A stretch of DNA of 64,000 bases, from contig OY987272.1 in the NCBI GenBank assembly GCA_963920665.1, positions 4,841,001 through 4,905,000 of the forward strand, in the 5' to 3' direction. The notes beneath the pieces were generated by a model, which was given only the letters and a program-made list of their open reading frames with translations, had not been told where the DNA came from and searched no databases. Shown here piece after piece: positions 13,895 through 27,406 of this stretch. The translations under genes and the position numbers were made by a program. The DNA is from Straminergon stramineum (lineage: Eukaryota; Streptophyta; Bryopsida; Hypnales; Calliergonaceae). The first letter of the stretch is position 1. The number at the start of each line of letters is the position of its first letter.

Positions 13895-14827
13895 TTAACC
13901 CCTAAAGGACCAAGGTGTGTTTTTTGGCAACATAACTTTTTTGGGCAGGTACGTGTGACTAGAGATTTCCATGTTTTGGGCCCAAACTCTAATAGAAGAT
14001 GTGGACGAGGAATATCTTTCATGTGCACTAAATTTCAGGGCATTCGGAAATATGAGTCAAAAGTTATAGCCTAATATGTAGTTTGTTTCTCAACTCGGGC
14101 AGTCTGGGCAGATCTGAAAAAATCATTTTTTTCAAAAATAAAAATTTAAAATTGGTTTTCTAGATTTATATATGCATAGAAAGCTTTGAATCATTCCATT
14201 TTGATCAATGAGTCAAAAGTTATGAGATGTTTTAGTTTGCGGGCAAGTATGGATTCTCTACTCTAAAATAAACTTTGAAGACCGTTATTTAACTCAATTT
14301 TCAATATTTTTTGAAAAAAATAAAATCATTAGATGTAGATTGTTTATTACAACATTCCAACCATCGGGATTGGGATTTTTCAATTTCATTAATAAATTGT
14401 TAACAATTTTGTATTATGAATCATTCTCTACATCTTTCTACTTACTATTTTTTTCCTATATGTTGCATGATTCCAAATGATCTAAAAAATTTCAAGCACA
14501 TAGACAACTTGCATTGAAGAATGAATCTAAAGAAGCACCACCATTTTGGACATTTTTTCATACAAATGTGACCTTGTGAAGTGCAGCTGCCCGTTTTTTC
14601 ACAGGGCTCAAAAAATGATTTTTGTCACTTCAAATGCTAATATCTTGCAATCTACACGGTGAAATTTTCTGAAATTTTTTCCACACCTTCTCAATATATT
14701 TTACTACAAGATCATATGGTTACATGTGTCCAAAAACTATATTTTTCAAAAATTTGATACTTGTATTAGAAATGGCAGTTTTTGAGGGTTTTTGGTGATA
14801 ACATAGTCAAGGAACTTTAGGGGTTAA
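13895..14827 (+). mobile_element. TTAA-flanked non-autonomous element, class 1 (925 bp)
   Basis: TTAA occurs at 13,895-13,898 and 14,824-14,827. The left end is CCCCTAAAGGACCAAGGTG and the right end is the inverse CTTTAGGGG. The interior carries markers shared with the copies at 16,138, 33,499 and 48,728: ttttggcaacataac near the left, cagctgcccg in the middle, and aaatggcag near the right. No coding capacity. TTAA target plus CCCC ends suggests a piggyBac-type origin (inference). Confidence 0.7.
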
Positions 14828-15178
14828 AATTGATTGTTCATATGAATTTGCATTCTGCTTCACTCTTGGTTTGGAAAGAGTAATGCAAAGCAATCCACTA
14901 GGCTATCCTTCACCACTTCTGTGCGTGGACATGATTCCAAGTATTTTCTCAACTTCACAATTAACTTCACAGCTATGGAAGTAAGACAGGAGGTTTTGAA
15001 TCCTTTCTCAAATTTTATACAATGTATATTAATTATTTACCTCAAATTCATCACATAGAAAGTCTTTCTTTATGAAAGTCAATAATTGGTTTGGACAAAT
15101 GAGAAGTTGTGTGGTCAAAAATGTCCTTGGAACCTTTTTGTTCATTGTCCAAATATCAAACATCAAAGTGTTAGTGGA
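14828..15178. other. AT-rich spacer between two TTAA elements
   Basis: About 350 bp of AT-rich DNA with no gene or repeat that I recognise. Confidence 0.4.
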
Positions 15179-15727
15179 TTAACCTATAAAGGACCAAGCT
15201 TTCAAATTTTGAACAACAAATGAATACAAACATATCCCACGTGCACAAAAATGCAATTTTTAACCCATCAATTTAAAAAAATTCATGTGTTAGTTCTTTA
15301 ACGTTTGTACAATATAAACTATGAAGATTCTGCTTTGCAAATAAATATTATTCAAAGAATATTGATAGGTATGGTCTGTCAAAGTAACTTCTTTAGTTAA
15401 AAAATGACTTGAATAAAAAAAATCTTTAAAAAATTCCATGGTTAGAACTTAACATTTGAACTTAGAGAGAAAAGTATTCTTGTAATAATCACAAATATTC
15501 AATCTCTAAATTGATTTTAGATGGAGTTTTCAATTTTTGGCTTCAAATATTACTAAAAAATATTGGTTTGTGAACTAGTTGATCTAGTTGTACAGATACG
15601 ATCTATGGATGATATTTTATAACTATTGTTCAAGATTCATCAATAAATAATTCTTCTAATTTGCATTTTAGAGTACATCTTCAAAATTTTGGAAATTTGA
15701 ACTATCCTTTGGTCCTTTAGGGGTTAA
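15179..15727 (+). mobile_element. TTAA-flanked non-autonomous element, class 2 (541 bp)
   Basis: TTAA stands at 15,179-15,182 and 15,724-15,727. The right end reads TTGGTCCTTTAGGGG. The left end reads CCTATAAAGGACCAA, its near-perfect inverse. Length and interior match the copy at 4,091-4,632. No coding capacity. Confidence 0.7.
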
Positions 15728-16133
15728 AGTAGCCATATTCTAGCTAATTTCTCTTTGGGGGAAGATAATGTCCTTGAATTATATATTTTTTTAAATTAAT
15801 CAAAAGAAAAATGGAATTGGCATCTAATGCAAGTAGATTTACATTTTTGGAACCTTCATAAAATTAGTTACAAAATTTTGAAGTTGAAATGGAGTGGGCA
15901 CTAAAAGTGTCCCATCTCTTGAATTGTACACTATTTTATAAATTGATGGTGTTTTGAGAAAGCAAAATGTACTTCTACTTTAGACAACACTTTTCAGAGC
16001 TTGGATTATTTATGGACATTCTATCTTATTCAATTCAAACTATTCTACAAAAAGAATGAAATCTTCTATTTACATAGATATGGTACACATCTAAAAAAAG
16101 AACCCTTTTCATTGTCATAAGATTTTCATAGCA

Positions 16134-17153
16134 TTAACCCCTAAAGTTCCTTGACTTTGTTTTCACCAAAAAATGCTCCAAAATTGTCATTTCTAGTACA
16201 AGTACCAAATTTTAAATAAAAACATTTTGGGACACATGTAATTGTAGGATCTTGTAGTATGGTGGTTTGAAAAGATGTGGAAAAAATTCCAGAAATTTCC
16301 CCTGAGTAGATTGCAAGATATTAGCATTTGAATTGACAAAACCGTGTAGCTATACTTCACAAGGTCCGATTCGTATGAAAAAATGTCCAAAATGGTGGTG
16401 TTTCTTTGGATTCATTCTTCAAGGCAAGTTGGCTACATGCTTGAAAAAATTAAAATTATTTGTAATTGCACAATACATGGGAAAAAATAGTAAGCACGAA
16501 GAAGTAGAGAATGATTCAAAATACTAAATTGTTAAAATTTAGTTATGGAATTGAAAAATGACAATCCCAATGGTTGTAGTATTTAAATAAACAATATTAA
16601 TCTTATGATTTTATTTTTTTCCAAAAATATTGAAAATTGAGTTATTTTTTCATGTATATATAAATCTAGAAAACCAATTATAAAATTTCTCTCAAAAGTT
16701 TTTTTCATGTACACACTACAAGAGAAAGGGGTGTTTTCAATGAGTTTTTAAACATGGTCCTAGACATAAGTTAGTAAGTAATGACCTTCAAGGAGATTTT
16801 CAGGAAGAGTTTACTAGAAATACATGTGTTTTTAGTAAAATTTTACTGAAAATCTCCTAAATGATCATTACTTTTAATCTTATGACTAGGACTAAACTTT
16901 AAAAAACTCACTTAAAACACACCCTTCTCTTGTAGTGACCTAGACTACCTAGCCGAGGAAAAAAACTAAATATCATACAATAACTTTTTAACCATGTAGT
17001 CAAAAGTTGTGAAAATTATTGAGCCTTAAAGAAAAACCTTGTCCCCATATCGTGTGAAAATTTCAAAGAAAACAAATTAAAAATTCCATTTGTAATGAGT
17101 TGCCTAAAATTGCTATATTGCCAAAAAATGCAGTTTGGTCCTTTAAGGGTTAA
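16134..17153 (-). mobile_element. TTAA-flanked element, class 1, reverse orientation, carrying a nested CACTA-like MITE
   Basis: TTAA stands at 16,134-16,137 and 17,150-17,153. The sequence is the reverse complement of the class 1 element at 13,899. It begins CCCCTAAAGTTCCTTGACT (the inverse of that element's right end) and finishes TTTGGTCCTTTAAGGG. It is 1,012 bp long, or about 790 bp once the nested 224-bp insertion is removed. Confidence 0.7.
16714..16937. mobile_element. CACTA-like MITE (224 bp)
   Basis: Starts CACTACAAGAGAAAGGGGTG. The inverse of its end is CACTACAAGAGAAGGGTGTG. The inverted similarity continues inward for about 60 bp (for example GTCCTAGACATAAG against GTCCTAGTCATAAG). 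CACTACAAGA ends are typical of the CACTA (En/Spm) superfamily. The flanks are aca and acc, so a 3-bp target duplication is only partly preserved. It sits inside the class 1 TTAA element and is therefore the younger insertion. Confidence 0.75.
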
Positions 17154-17984
17154 TGCTTGTGAAATTCTATATCACATTGGATGCGAATTTCATATACTAA
17201 TTAAAATTTTATATGAAATTAATATGAATTCAAAATTTGCACTAGATGCAATATTTATTTGATTTTCATGTAAACTTCATATAATTTGAAATTTCAGTAA
17301 CTTCAAAAAATTACAATTTTCCATAACTTTTTGAACTTTATAAAACTTGCTCAAGATACAAAGGGTTAAGAAAACTTCCCCAAAATTGATGTTGCTCAAG
17401 GCTTTAACTTTTAAATATTATTCAAGTTGTAACTTTTAAAAGTTATTGAAATTTCAAATCATCTGAAATTTAATTGAAAGTTGTATGAAAATCGCATCTA
17501 ATGTAGTATTTAATGTCATGTGAATGTCATATGACAATTAAAGGGTTATTTTTTGACATGAACTTCATATGAATTTGTTCCATCAATGTTATATGATCTA
17601 AACTCATATTAAAATCTTAAAACTAGAGCATCTAGTGTCTTATGGACCTTCATAATTAAGCATTCATGTTATATGAAAGTGATATGAAGGTGTAGTTGCT
17701 TCAAATTTGTCTATTTTAGCCTTGCTGGTGAGAATAGGGTGAATATTTAGTCTAACTTCCCTTGGAGGATGATAATTAGACCAATATTTCATATGAAAAG
17801 CTATTAGGCACATAGAAAGATTTGAATAGGTCTAATAGGCTAGGATTCAAAGTAGTCCAATAGCTTGATGCACATTTTCAAGTGAAGAGATGCAATCTTT
17901 CTTTTTGTCTTTTTGAAGACTACATGTCTAAATGTCGAATAGCTCACTCTCACTCTTACTTGTGTATCTAGAGTCAAATACTCA
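17154..17984. other. AT-rich DNA enriched in ATATGAA/TTCATAT words
   Basis: No gene is seen. Words such as ttcatat and atatgaa recur many times at irregular spacing between about 17,160 and 17,800, giving a degenerate palindromic texture rather than a regular tandem repeat. Confidence 0.4.
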
Positions 17985-19400
17985 AGCTTTAATTGCTAAA
18001 CAATTTGTTGCCATTACTATATATAAATTGTATATTTTTTTCAAATTGTTTGTGTGGCAATTTCTTTGGCGAAACCATCCTCACAGGTAGTGAGCTTGGC
18101 ATGTCAAGTTTAATTGATAGTGAATTTGTAGGGAGGTTATTCCAGTTGTGCAAATTGAGTCAAATTGCGAGTTGTGGATCCAGTTGCTCGTTTTGTTGTG
18201 TGTGTATGAATTGTTGTTGGGTCAATTCATTTCAATTGAGTGGGCTTGATTAATTGATTAAGTATTGAATAAATAATAGTGAGCTAATTGATCATTGTAT
18301 AATTTTAAACCAGACTAATTGTGAATTGTGCATTCAGTCAAATTGCAAGTATGTGTATGGTGAATGGTGAGTCTATTGAACTGATTCAGTATATGCATGT
18401 ATTAATTGGGTGGGTAGCCATTGTGAATTGTGAAAATTAATGAAAGGTTGTGAATCAACTTGTCCATTGTTTTGAGTATCAAATTGATCAAGTTGTCTAT
18501 TGGATTATCGGGAGGGCATCCCATATTAAAACTAATTATAAAATTGATTGTTAATTGGCGGTTAATCAAATTAACATTGAAACTATGAAGTAATAAATTG
18601 CAAATCTAATTACTTGATAGAATTGGAGAATATTTGTGTCAGTGTCATGGACTAATTGCATTGATGATTTAGGTGTATGTGTTGTGTGTGTAAATTGTTA
18701 ATTGACTTAGTCCAATTGCTTGGTGAGCAATTAACAAATTAACTGTGTATGTCTCGAATGTGGATAACATCTATTTGTCAATTTGCTTATGTTTAATTGT
18801 ATGTGTAAGATCAATTAGTTGATTAGCTCAATGTGAATAGAAAATTGTGTTGGTCAAATTAACTGGAGAATGTTGTAGGCTCAATTAGAGTAGTATAATT
18901 GATAAATCTAATAGTCCATATTTAGAAATAATTTAGTGTTAACAGTGGTTAATTTACTGGTGTCAATTTATGCAAGATGAATATGTGAAGTAGACAGCAC
19001 AATTCAATTGACTAACAATGTAGAGTTAAAGCCAATTAACCTAAGCAATTCAACATGAAAATCAATTCTAAAAATGGAAGGATTCAATGCAAGATCAAAT
19101 TGTTTGTAAGCCATTTAATTCATTCTAGTAAGCACTCATTGGTAAGTCGACACAGTAGTTGGTGAATTTTGAAGCTACTTGACTGAGTTAGAGTACTGGT
19201 ATCCTTAGCTGTGTCAAGTTGATGGGTAAGTAGTTATACCTGAAGACAAATTGATCACGGCCATGATTAAGAGAAAGCACGGTCATAGATGCTAGGACTA
19301 ATAGTTGCGTGATAAAGGTCTATGGTCTTGACATATTGATTCATGTAAAGTTTGGATAAAGCTAAAGACAAATTGATTGGAAAAGCTAAAGCTATGGGGC
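17985..19400. other. AT-rich DNA strongly enriched in AATTG/CAATT words
   Basis: The words aattg, caatt and ttgat recur at unusual density on both strands. There is no fixed period and no open frame of note. Nothing here resembles a gene. Confidence 0.4.
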
Positions 19401-20639
19401 TAATGTGAAGAATAAATCCAATAAACTAGGAATGAAATTCTAATCTTTTTCATGCTTTGCATATTGGGCAAATGGATAGAAAATACGGATTTGATATTTG
19501 CATCTTAAATTAGTAATTAGGCTAATAATATAGTATGGACTAGGGAAGAGGGAAAATAAAGAGGAATTAAAGTAATAAATAATTTCCCTAAAAGTTTATT
19601 GTATTTCAAATATATACCTTGGTGCATTTGATTACGTTAATAGTACATGCATTGTCAAGACAAATTGATCAAACTTGAGGAATTGACCAAAGGATTTGCC
19701 ACGAGCTAGAAGCATACTATATAGGACTGAGACCACATACATGGAGTCTATTATAAATAGCATTTAGGATGGACTGAGACTATTTGACTAAAAGTGTGGG
19801 TTTCTTTTGTTGAATTCCCAAAAGTAAACCATAAAACTAAGTAGATATATATTTAAAATACAAAAACAAGTGACCTTAGTCATACAAACGTTTAGACTTA
19901 TTGATCTTTCCTTAGGAATTACCCCCTATCCTATATTTTCCTAGGTTTTGTCGAGTAGGCAAAATTCACATTATAGAAGGTCACCAAAGTCAATGTTATA
20001 CATTGGTCTATCATGTGTTGTTACTACAACCATTAATAAATCATTTGTAACCGATGCAAATCACTAGAAGAAAATGGTACCTACCACAACCAACTAAAAT
20101 GTGAATAATTGTCTTATACAACTATCTTGTAATTGTAGCCCTCTCTATTTGCACCAAATCTTGCTTCATTGTTTTGCATCATTATTTTACAACATTAGTA
20201 TATTATTGTATTTGCAAAGTAGTCGTAGAATGAAGTGTAGGATTACGAGAGTTGTACTAGAGTTCAAATTTAGAATGAATATAAGTTATTTTCCATCTAA
20301 TATTCATCATAGTTGTTGATTTGGACAAGTCTACTCTTTGTGGAATCCATCGTGTCAATATGCAATTGTAAGAAATGGCTAGGAAATGTCCTTGGAAATG
20401 TTTGCAACTATAAAATACTAGTAGTCCCAAACAAGTTGTTTCCTAGTTGTTTTGAAGTCATTTCTTAGTTGTTTCCTAGTGGTTCCTATAATCATTTTCT
20501 AATTGTCTCATGTCAATAGTCCCTTATCAATTGTCAAGAATACCATTAGGTTTGGCATATATTAAGACTTGTAAGTTGTTATACTCATATGTAATGAATT
20601 CTAAAAAATCTATAATATATAGATTTATACAATTCATAG
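19401..20639. other. AT-rich intergenic DNA, nothing recognised
   Basis: No gene is supported. The 72-codon frame at 20,101 has no recognisable features. Confidence 0.4.
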
Positions 20640-20800
20640 ATTTCAAAATGTACAAATTCTACAAGTTACAAACTAGTCACAAATGAGTTACAAACAAGTT
20701 GCAAATGAGTTATAAATAAGTCATATATGAGTCACAAATGAGTTGCAAAAGAGCCATATATTAATTGCAAATAAGTCCCTAACAAATCGCACATGAACAA
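20640..20800. repeat. Degenerate short tandem repeat, about 12 bp unit
   Basis: A unit close to CAAATGAGTTAC is repeated about eleven times with variants (acaaactagtca, acaaacaagttg, ataaataagtca and so on). The array decays at both ends. Confidence 0.6.
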
Positions 20801-21679
20801 TACCATGTAAGCAACCATGCCAGAAAAGTTCATTGATGAAATTCCAATGAAGTTGTCAGATGAGAAACGATCCCTTTTTGCTATGCAACTGCAATTTGAC
20901 ATGTGACTTGTCCACAACAACTACAGGTCTGTACATTATCACCACTTGCAAATGTCTAATACAACTTGAAAATTAGATGCTCTTTGTAGTTATAGAACCC
21001 CTCATTTTCTTTAAGTGAATGTGAGGGTCAATTCCTTCTTGAATCTTTTTTTATTTCCATTTGTTTTGAAGCTTGCCATATGTTGTTGCCACAATGATTA
21101 GTTTGTCATTTGGAATTGTTGTAGAAGCAAGGCCCAATCTTTTCTTAAATCTCCTTTCATATTGATTTTTTTAATTCTTTAAATAGGACGAATTCTTTGT
21201 ACCATTGATGTCTATCTACACAATTTATGTTTAATTTCATGTGAGCAATAGACTTTTGTACCATATTTTTTTCTTTAAGAACTTGTGTAGCTTTCAAAAG
21301 AATTTTGCCCAAGAAAAACATATGTTGGATAGACTAAGTATTTTTTGATTTAGTTTATTTTTGCAAAATTAAAGCAATTGTCAATTAAGTGATGAAGCTA
21401 TTTTGAAACTATGAATATGGATTATAGGGCACCTATGAAAAATATGCTTTAATTTTGTTGCATTTTGATGGTGTATCAACAATACTATGAATTCTTGGAA
21501 AGAAAATTTTAAAAATTAAGAAAAATATGTAGAATGAATAGAACACCATAGATAATCTATCCTCCACAGTCGAACAATACCTTTGATAAATATGGAAGAT
21601 GGTATATTATATTTGTAAAATAATATTTAGGCCTAAGCTTTACACAATAAAAATAAATTCCTTAGGTCTAATAATTCAT
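20801..21679. other. AT-rich DNA upstream of the histone gene
   Basis: No gene or bounded element is visible in this stretch. Confidence 0.4.
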
Positions 21680-22404
<725 letters not shown>

Positions 22405-23969
22405 GGTTCTTTTGGACCCGTTGGCTTCGACTTTTCATGGTGTTTTGTAACACCACCCATCTTTTGGAAATTTTTGGCTTGCACTGTCGTCTGTTTCTAG
22501 TTTGTGAATTTGAGCCTTCAATTTCATATTTATGTTTTTGTTATTGTATCCTCCATCAACTGAGGATACTAAATGGGTCTGGACCAATGCTTGGGTTTAA
22601 GATTTAGGAGGTGCGCATATATGTTTCTACCATGCTGCATTGTGTCTTCCTCGTGGTCTGTAGAGGATAGTGGTACTGAAGAGTCTTATGACTGATGCTG
22701 ACTCATTGGTGCTACATGGGGTTTGACATTTGTGCTTGTAGATGTACACTTCGTTTGGTTCTCTGCTGCTGAAAATCGATTTCGACGCACGGATGTGACT
22801 GCAGGTAGGTTGGCATCGTTCCATTAGGGCACTTGGCTGCATTTAAGAATTGAGTGAACTGGTTTTCTTGGCTTCTCTGCTGTTTGAGCTCGCACATGCG
22901 TATTTGGATTGCGGGTGTCAAGTGCTTCAACCTTATTAAAGACGTTGGTTTGAAATCGGCGTTCTCGGCGCTGGTCTTAGATCTACAGATGCACATCAAT
23001 TCCTACCGCTTCAGTTTTTCGCCAATACCTGGGAGTCCTGGTATTTGATCGATATGCAGCAGGTTTCGTTGGAATGTCAGTTTGTCAAATTTATTGTCAA
23101 ATAATGAATGAGGATACGGGGTTCTTTTGTCTGAGATTTATTACGTGCCAGACTCTCATCGAGGGAGTGAATCCGCGATCAGAATACTTCTTAGCCAGGT
23201 GCCGTGAGATTTGTCTGAATTGGTTTAGCGATTGTCGAAGGTCATCCAGCAATAACTTTAAGTTGTCTGCTTTGCACAGGATTTTCGTGCGGCATCCTCT
23301 GAGCTGCAGATAGGGTTAAGGAGAGACTTCGTCTTCATAACTACGATTCGAGTGTTCAGCTGTAGAATTTCGGAACTCCGGTTTCGACGTGTGCTCAAGA
23401 ATAAGAGCAGTGAGCTTCGGCATGCCAGTTCGCTTTCAGAGTCAGGTTTGAGTAGATGATTCCTCTCAATATCAGAACCCAAACAGGAACTGTTTCAATA
23501 GAGTAGGGAGATGATTGTAGCTTAGACGGGTTGGAGAGTTGAGGCTTCCGGTTGGCGGTGAGCCTATTCCAGCGCTTGTGAAGAGGTCCATTGCAGCCAT
23601 CAAGCACTGCTGTGGAGCTCAAGGACAAGGGGAGTTGTTTAGCCGGGTGGACGACTGTAATATCAGGTATTACAGAAAATCAGTCCCAAAATGATGGTGT
23701 TGTAGCATGGATTTTTATGTAGTTAATTTAATGTATGTTTTTGTACCAGTAAACATCGGATCCTTCTTATGTAGAAGTGTTTGATTTCCTGGCTACGGGG
23801 GCCCATCATACCCCTGTCCCCCTTCTCGAAGCCTTTCTCAAATCTCGGAGAGGTATCTTATGAATACTTTCGTGTTCAGTGTGTTACTGCGTTTCTGGTA
23901 TTAAGTTCAGTGTTTGAAATGTTGCTTGTTTCCTCTATAGAAGTGAAGATGTCATGTCACTGCAAGTGG
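22405..23969 (+). other. H3 3' flank, moderate GC, no gene supported
   Basis: GC content stays above the local background to about 23,700, but the open frames on both strands are short and unrecognisable. It probably contains the H3 3' UTR and perhaps non-coding transcripts. The last bases before 23,970 are unique, whereas those after it belong to the kinase segmental duplication. Confidence 0.4.
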
Positions 23970-26213
23970 GCTGTCTATCAACACATAATTCTTTGGTCTT
24001 CGTTTTTCGATATGATCAAAGCTCTCAAAATTGCCGGCCATTGGAGCACTGAGGGAGTTTATATTTGGTATACATGCTAAAAGAAAACTCAATTGCCTGA
24101 ATTTGATTCTCAAACTGCATTGAAGCACCGACACCGAACATACCATTTGCTTCCTCGACTTGCAAGAGGAAGGTCAGCATAATTTTTAGCAAGCACATGT
24201 TGAAGCTCTATCTAAATTAGTTTTTTGAAATCCAAACTTTTACATATTTTTTTTCCTTTTTTCCTTTTTAATATAAAAAATTTAAGTTGAGAGAGTTTAA
24301 CAAACCAAATAGTAAAACTGATTTTTATTATAAAAAAAATTGTAAGGGAATTTTTGATTGTATAGTCCCATGTACTAAATTTATTTGAATAGTGAAAAGA
24401 ATAGTGTAGAAGACGGTGTGTTACGGTAACGTATACGAAAATACATAGTGCGTAGACATCCCACTCCCGAGCACTCATCCTTCACCATGCTCTAAGAATT
24501 CAATTCCTAGAATTTGCAAGTGATGTGAATTGTGCTTGGTGCTTGTCTTGGAATGAAATATGCGAGGTCACTGCCAATTTCGCATCCTTCTCATAGTAGA
24601 AGTTCTCTTGAAGATTACTACATGCTACTCAGAGGAGATACTCAAGTCTTTTTTTTTCAATTGTAAGATAATTCACTTATGAGGTTTCTTCGTCTCCAAA
24701 ATGGACAAGAATTTTGACTGCCCTAGGCCACTGTCCACCATCCATAATGACATGAATATTGTATGAGTGGGTCCAACTTCTTCTAAATCTGCTAGATTCC
24801 ATTCCTGCAATATCGGGGTCAACTAATGCAACAAAAACATACACACTTCATATCTGACTTAGCAGAAAACTCTATGCTCATTCGCTTTGATCAAGTGCGT
24901 CAGGCGGCATCTTTCCAGGATTAAAACCATGATTCTGTGATAGAACCACGCAACCAAAACAGACATGCACGATTGACCTGCTTGGCTCTCTTGGGGCTCA
25001 TCTTTTCTGTTCTGCTCATGTTTTGCGGAAGCTGGAGTTTGAGTATCTGGACCGGCGTGCTTCTTCTTCACAGTTCTACTTCTTCAGAGTTTGCGCTCCG
25101 TTGCTGTTTCCAGCACGGTTCTCTCTTGCTTTCGAAATTGCCGACAGGGACTGCCGTGGTTTCTGTGGATTGGGGCAGCGAATATAGGTAGTCGGTGTGA
25201 GCTCGTCCGCGCGCGCGCGGTGGTTGTGGGCTGCGATTATTGTAGTAGCTTCGCAGACGATTCTGGCTCCGCAAGCGGAAGCTCGGGAGCGTCAATTGAG
25301 TGGGCCATTCAAGAGATAACTCCCTCGGTCCGCTCTCTTCATCAATAATCTCGCTTCATATCTTGTAAGCTCGCATTTGAAAACTCCTGTAGCTCCTGAT
25401 CTCGCCGCTTGTTACCTTTCGGTGCGATTTGCGCAGAATCACAAGAAGTCGAACTTTAATTCTCATGCAATTCAATCCAAGAGCGTTTCCAAGAATTTCG
25501 ATCTATATCTTGAAATCACCGTGCAAACGGGGCGGCAACCACATCTAAAATCGGTGATCATAGTTACTGCTGTTATGCATATGTTAGATTCTTCACTGTT
25601 TATGTAAGCAAATGAAGTCGGATTCCAATGCACTAGAGAATTCATTAGTCATCGTGTGCCAAAGGTTTATATTGGGTTGCAATTTTATTGGAAGATGAGT
25701 TAAAATCCTAACTTCCGACATTGAGGCTGTAGTCATTCTCAAGTCGCTATCTACTCCTCATACACGCCCTGTGCAAATTTTTTTCGGTGTCGGGCGTTGA
25801 GGTAGGGATTGCAATTACGAACCTCTTCTTTAAGCCTTGCTCTAATGAGATCAAATATGGGCTCCAAACTTCCGGGTTGGTGAATGTTGGCTCTCTGTTC
25901 GCATGTCATTTTCACATATTTTTTGCTGCGATTGAGTTTAGGGTTCAAAGACGGATAAGTGTTACTCGGGGGTACTGGGATACCCCTCGCAAATGCATGC
26001 GTTAAGCATGTTTTCTTCATAGAACCCATACCTGTCGGGCTTGTCTGACACAGAGACATGCGCTCACAGATACAAACACAGTCAAGGTGTCGGTGAGGAG
26101 CGAAATTTCCTCGAGTGTGACAGAGTGGTGGGGTTGAGTTCGTCAGGACTCAGGACTACTCAGGAAGCCGTGAACCTGATTCTTCATGTGTAAGTAGACC
26201 AGTCGCCTTTGCC
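23970..26213 (+). repeat. Unit A leader: duplicated segment upstream of kinase copy A
   Basis: Nearly the same sequence recurs at 37,109-39,603, upstream of kinase copy D. Examples are ctgtctatcaacacataatt and a GC-rich cgcgcgcgcg stretch at about 25,208 and 38,618. Unit A lacks about 280 bp present in D (near 24,967 against 38,140-38,400). Related but more diverged leaders precede copies B, C and E. A likely donor site, cttGTAAGC, at about 25,360 suggests a 5' UTR intron. No conserved reading frame links the leaders. Confidence 0.65.
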
Positions 26214-27406
26214 ATGGAGGACGCCTCTTCCGCGACACCGGGTGTGGGACAAGGAGATTTGGGAACATTACTGGATTATGCCTCCAAATTTGTGGAGAAT
26301 CACAGTGCCAAAGAATCCAATACCAACTTAGTGGAGAGGAAGTGTCTGCTTTTGCAGCATCCGGGACTAGCACATCTTGTTCAGAGTTCTATTCTTCATA
26401 AATTGCGAGTATGATGGTCAGCAGGAGTGAATTTGAGATTGAGCTTGTATTCTGGACGGTGCATTCCAAAGTGCATTGGAGTGAATTGAGCCATCCTGAG
26501 GGAGCATCGGGTAGTGAAGATCCAAGCGTGGATCACCGCCCATACTTTGAGAAGCTCAAAAAGGATGTGCACTGGGGACCTTTTTGCAATAGAGTTACTA
26601 ATGTGGTGTTGGGGAGGAAACTTGGAGAAGGAGCTCAAGCTAACATCTACGAAGCTAAAGTCACATTTGTATGGAATGAAGGGTCTTGAGTTCTTGTGAG
26701 AGATGTTGTATTTGTGATGAAGTTGATGAATGGTGATTGTGCTCTTGAGGACCTTCAATACCAATGGCCACATGGAGTTCTAATCTTAAATTTGAAATAT
26801 TTATTGTTGGATTTGCATGGACACTTGTGAAGGAGCCTACTATAAAGAGGAGCAAATTTGGGTTCGTCATGAAGAGGTATTGTGGAGATCTTTGAGGTTT
26901 CATTGATCTCTACATGGAACACAAGAACGTCAAAGGGCCTCCTTTTTCTCTTCCTCAAGCCAAGTACATCATTGATTGGATTGCCCAAGATATGTCAAAT
27001 TTGCACAAAAAGATCACTCATAGAGATTTGAAAGCTTCAAATGTATTGGTCTTACATTTCAAGGGGCAATATGATATTGTGTCTTTTAATGATTAGAAAT
27101 TGATTACACCATTTGTTGTTGATTGGGAATGCTATATAAGTGTAAGTGTGGTTTGAATAGGATGGTGGAGAGCGCTTGAGATACTTCTACAATTGAAGAA
27201 TGGGACTCCTGGGTCCATGTTATGAAACTGCTAGAGGACTTCTACCATTTGAAGGTCATCCTTATTGTAGTAAATTGCATGATGTTGTTCTTAATGGAGC
27301 CCGACCTGAGTTGCTTCATGATTTAGACCTAGAAATCAAAGCTATAATCACCTCTTGTTGGGATCCCAATCCTTCACTTAGGCCTAGCTTTGATGAACTC
27401 ATTTGA
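26214..27406 (+). pseudogene. Kinase copy A, decayed pseudogene
   Basis: The conserved start (gccATGG context, MEDASSATPGVGQGDLG) is kept, but the frame is lost after about 40 codons through a net +2 change at roughly 26,325. In the ancestral frame there are stops at 26,399 (TAA), 26,687 (TGA in place of Trp) and 26,893 (TGA in place of the Arg codon CGA of the other copies), with further shifts around 26,790 and 27,140. Kinase landmarks can still be read piecewise: LGEGAQANIYEA, THRDLKASNVLV, VVDWEC and the C-terminal WDPNPSLRPSF. It is closest to copy D. It cannot encode a full kinase. Confidence 0.85.
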
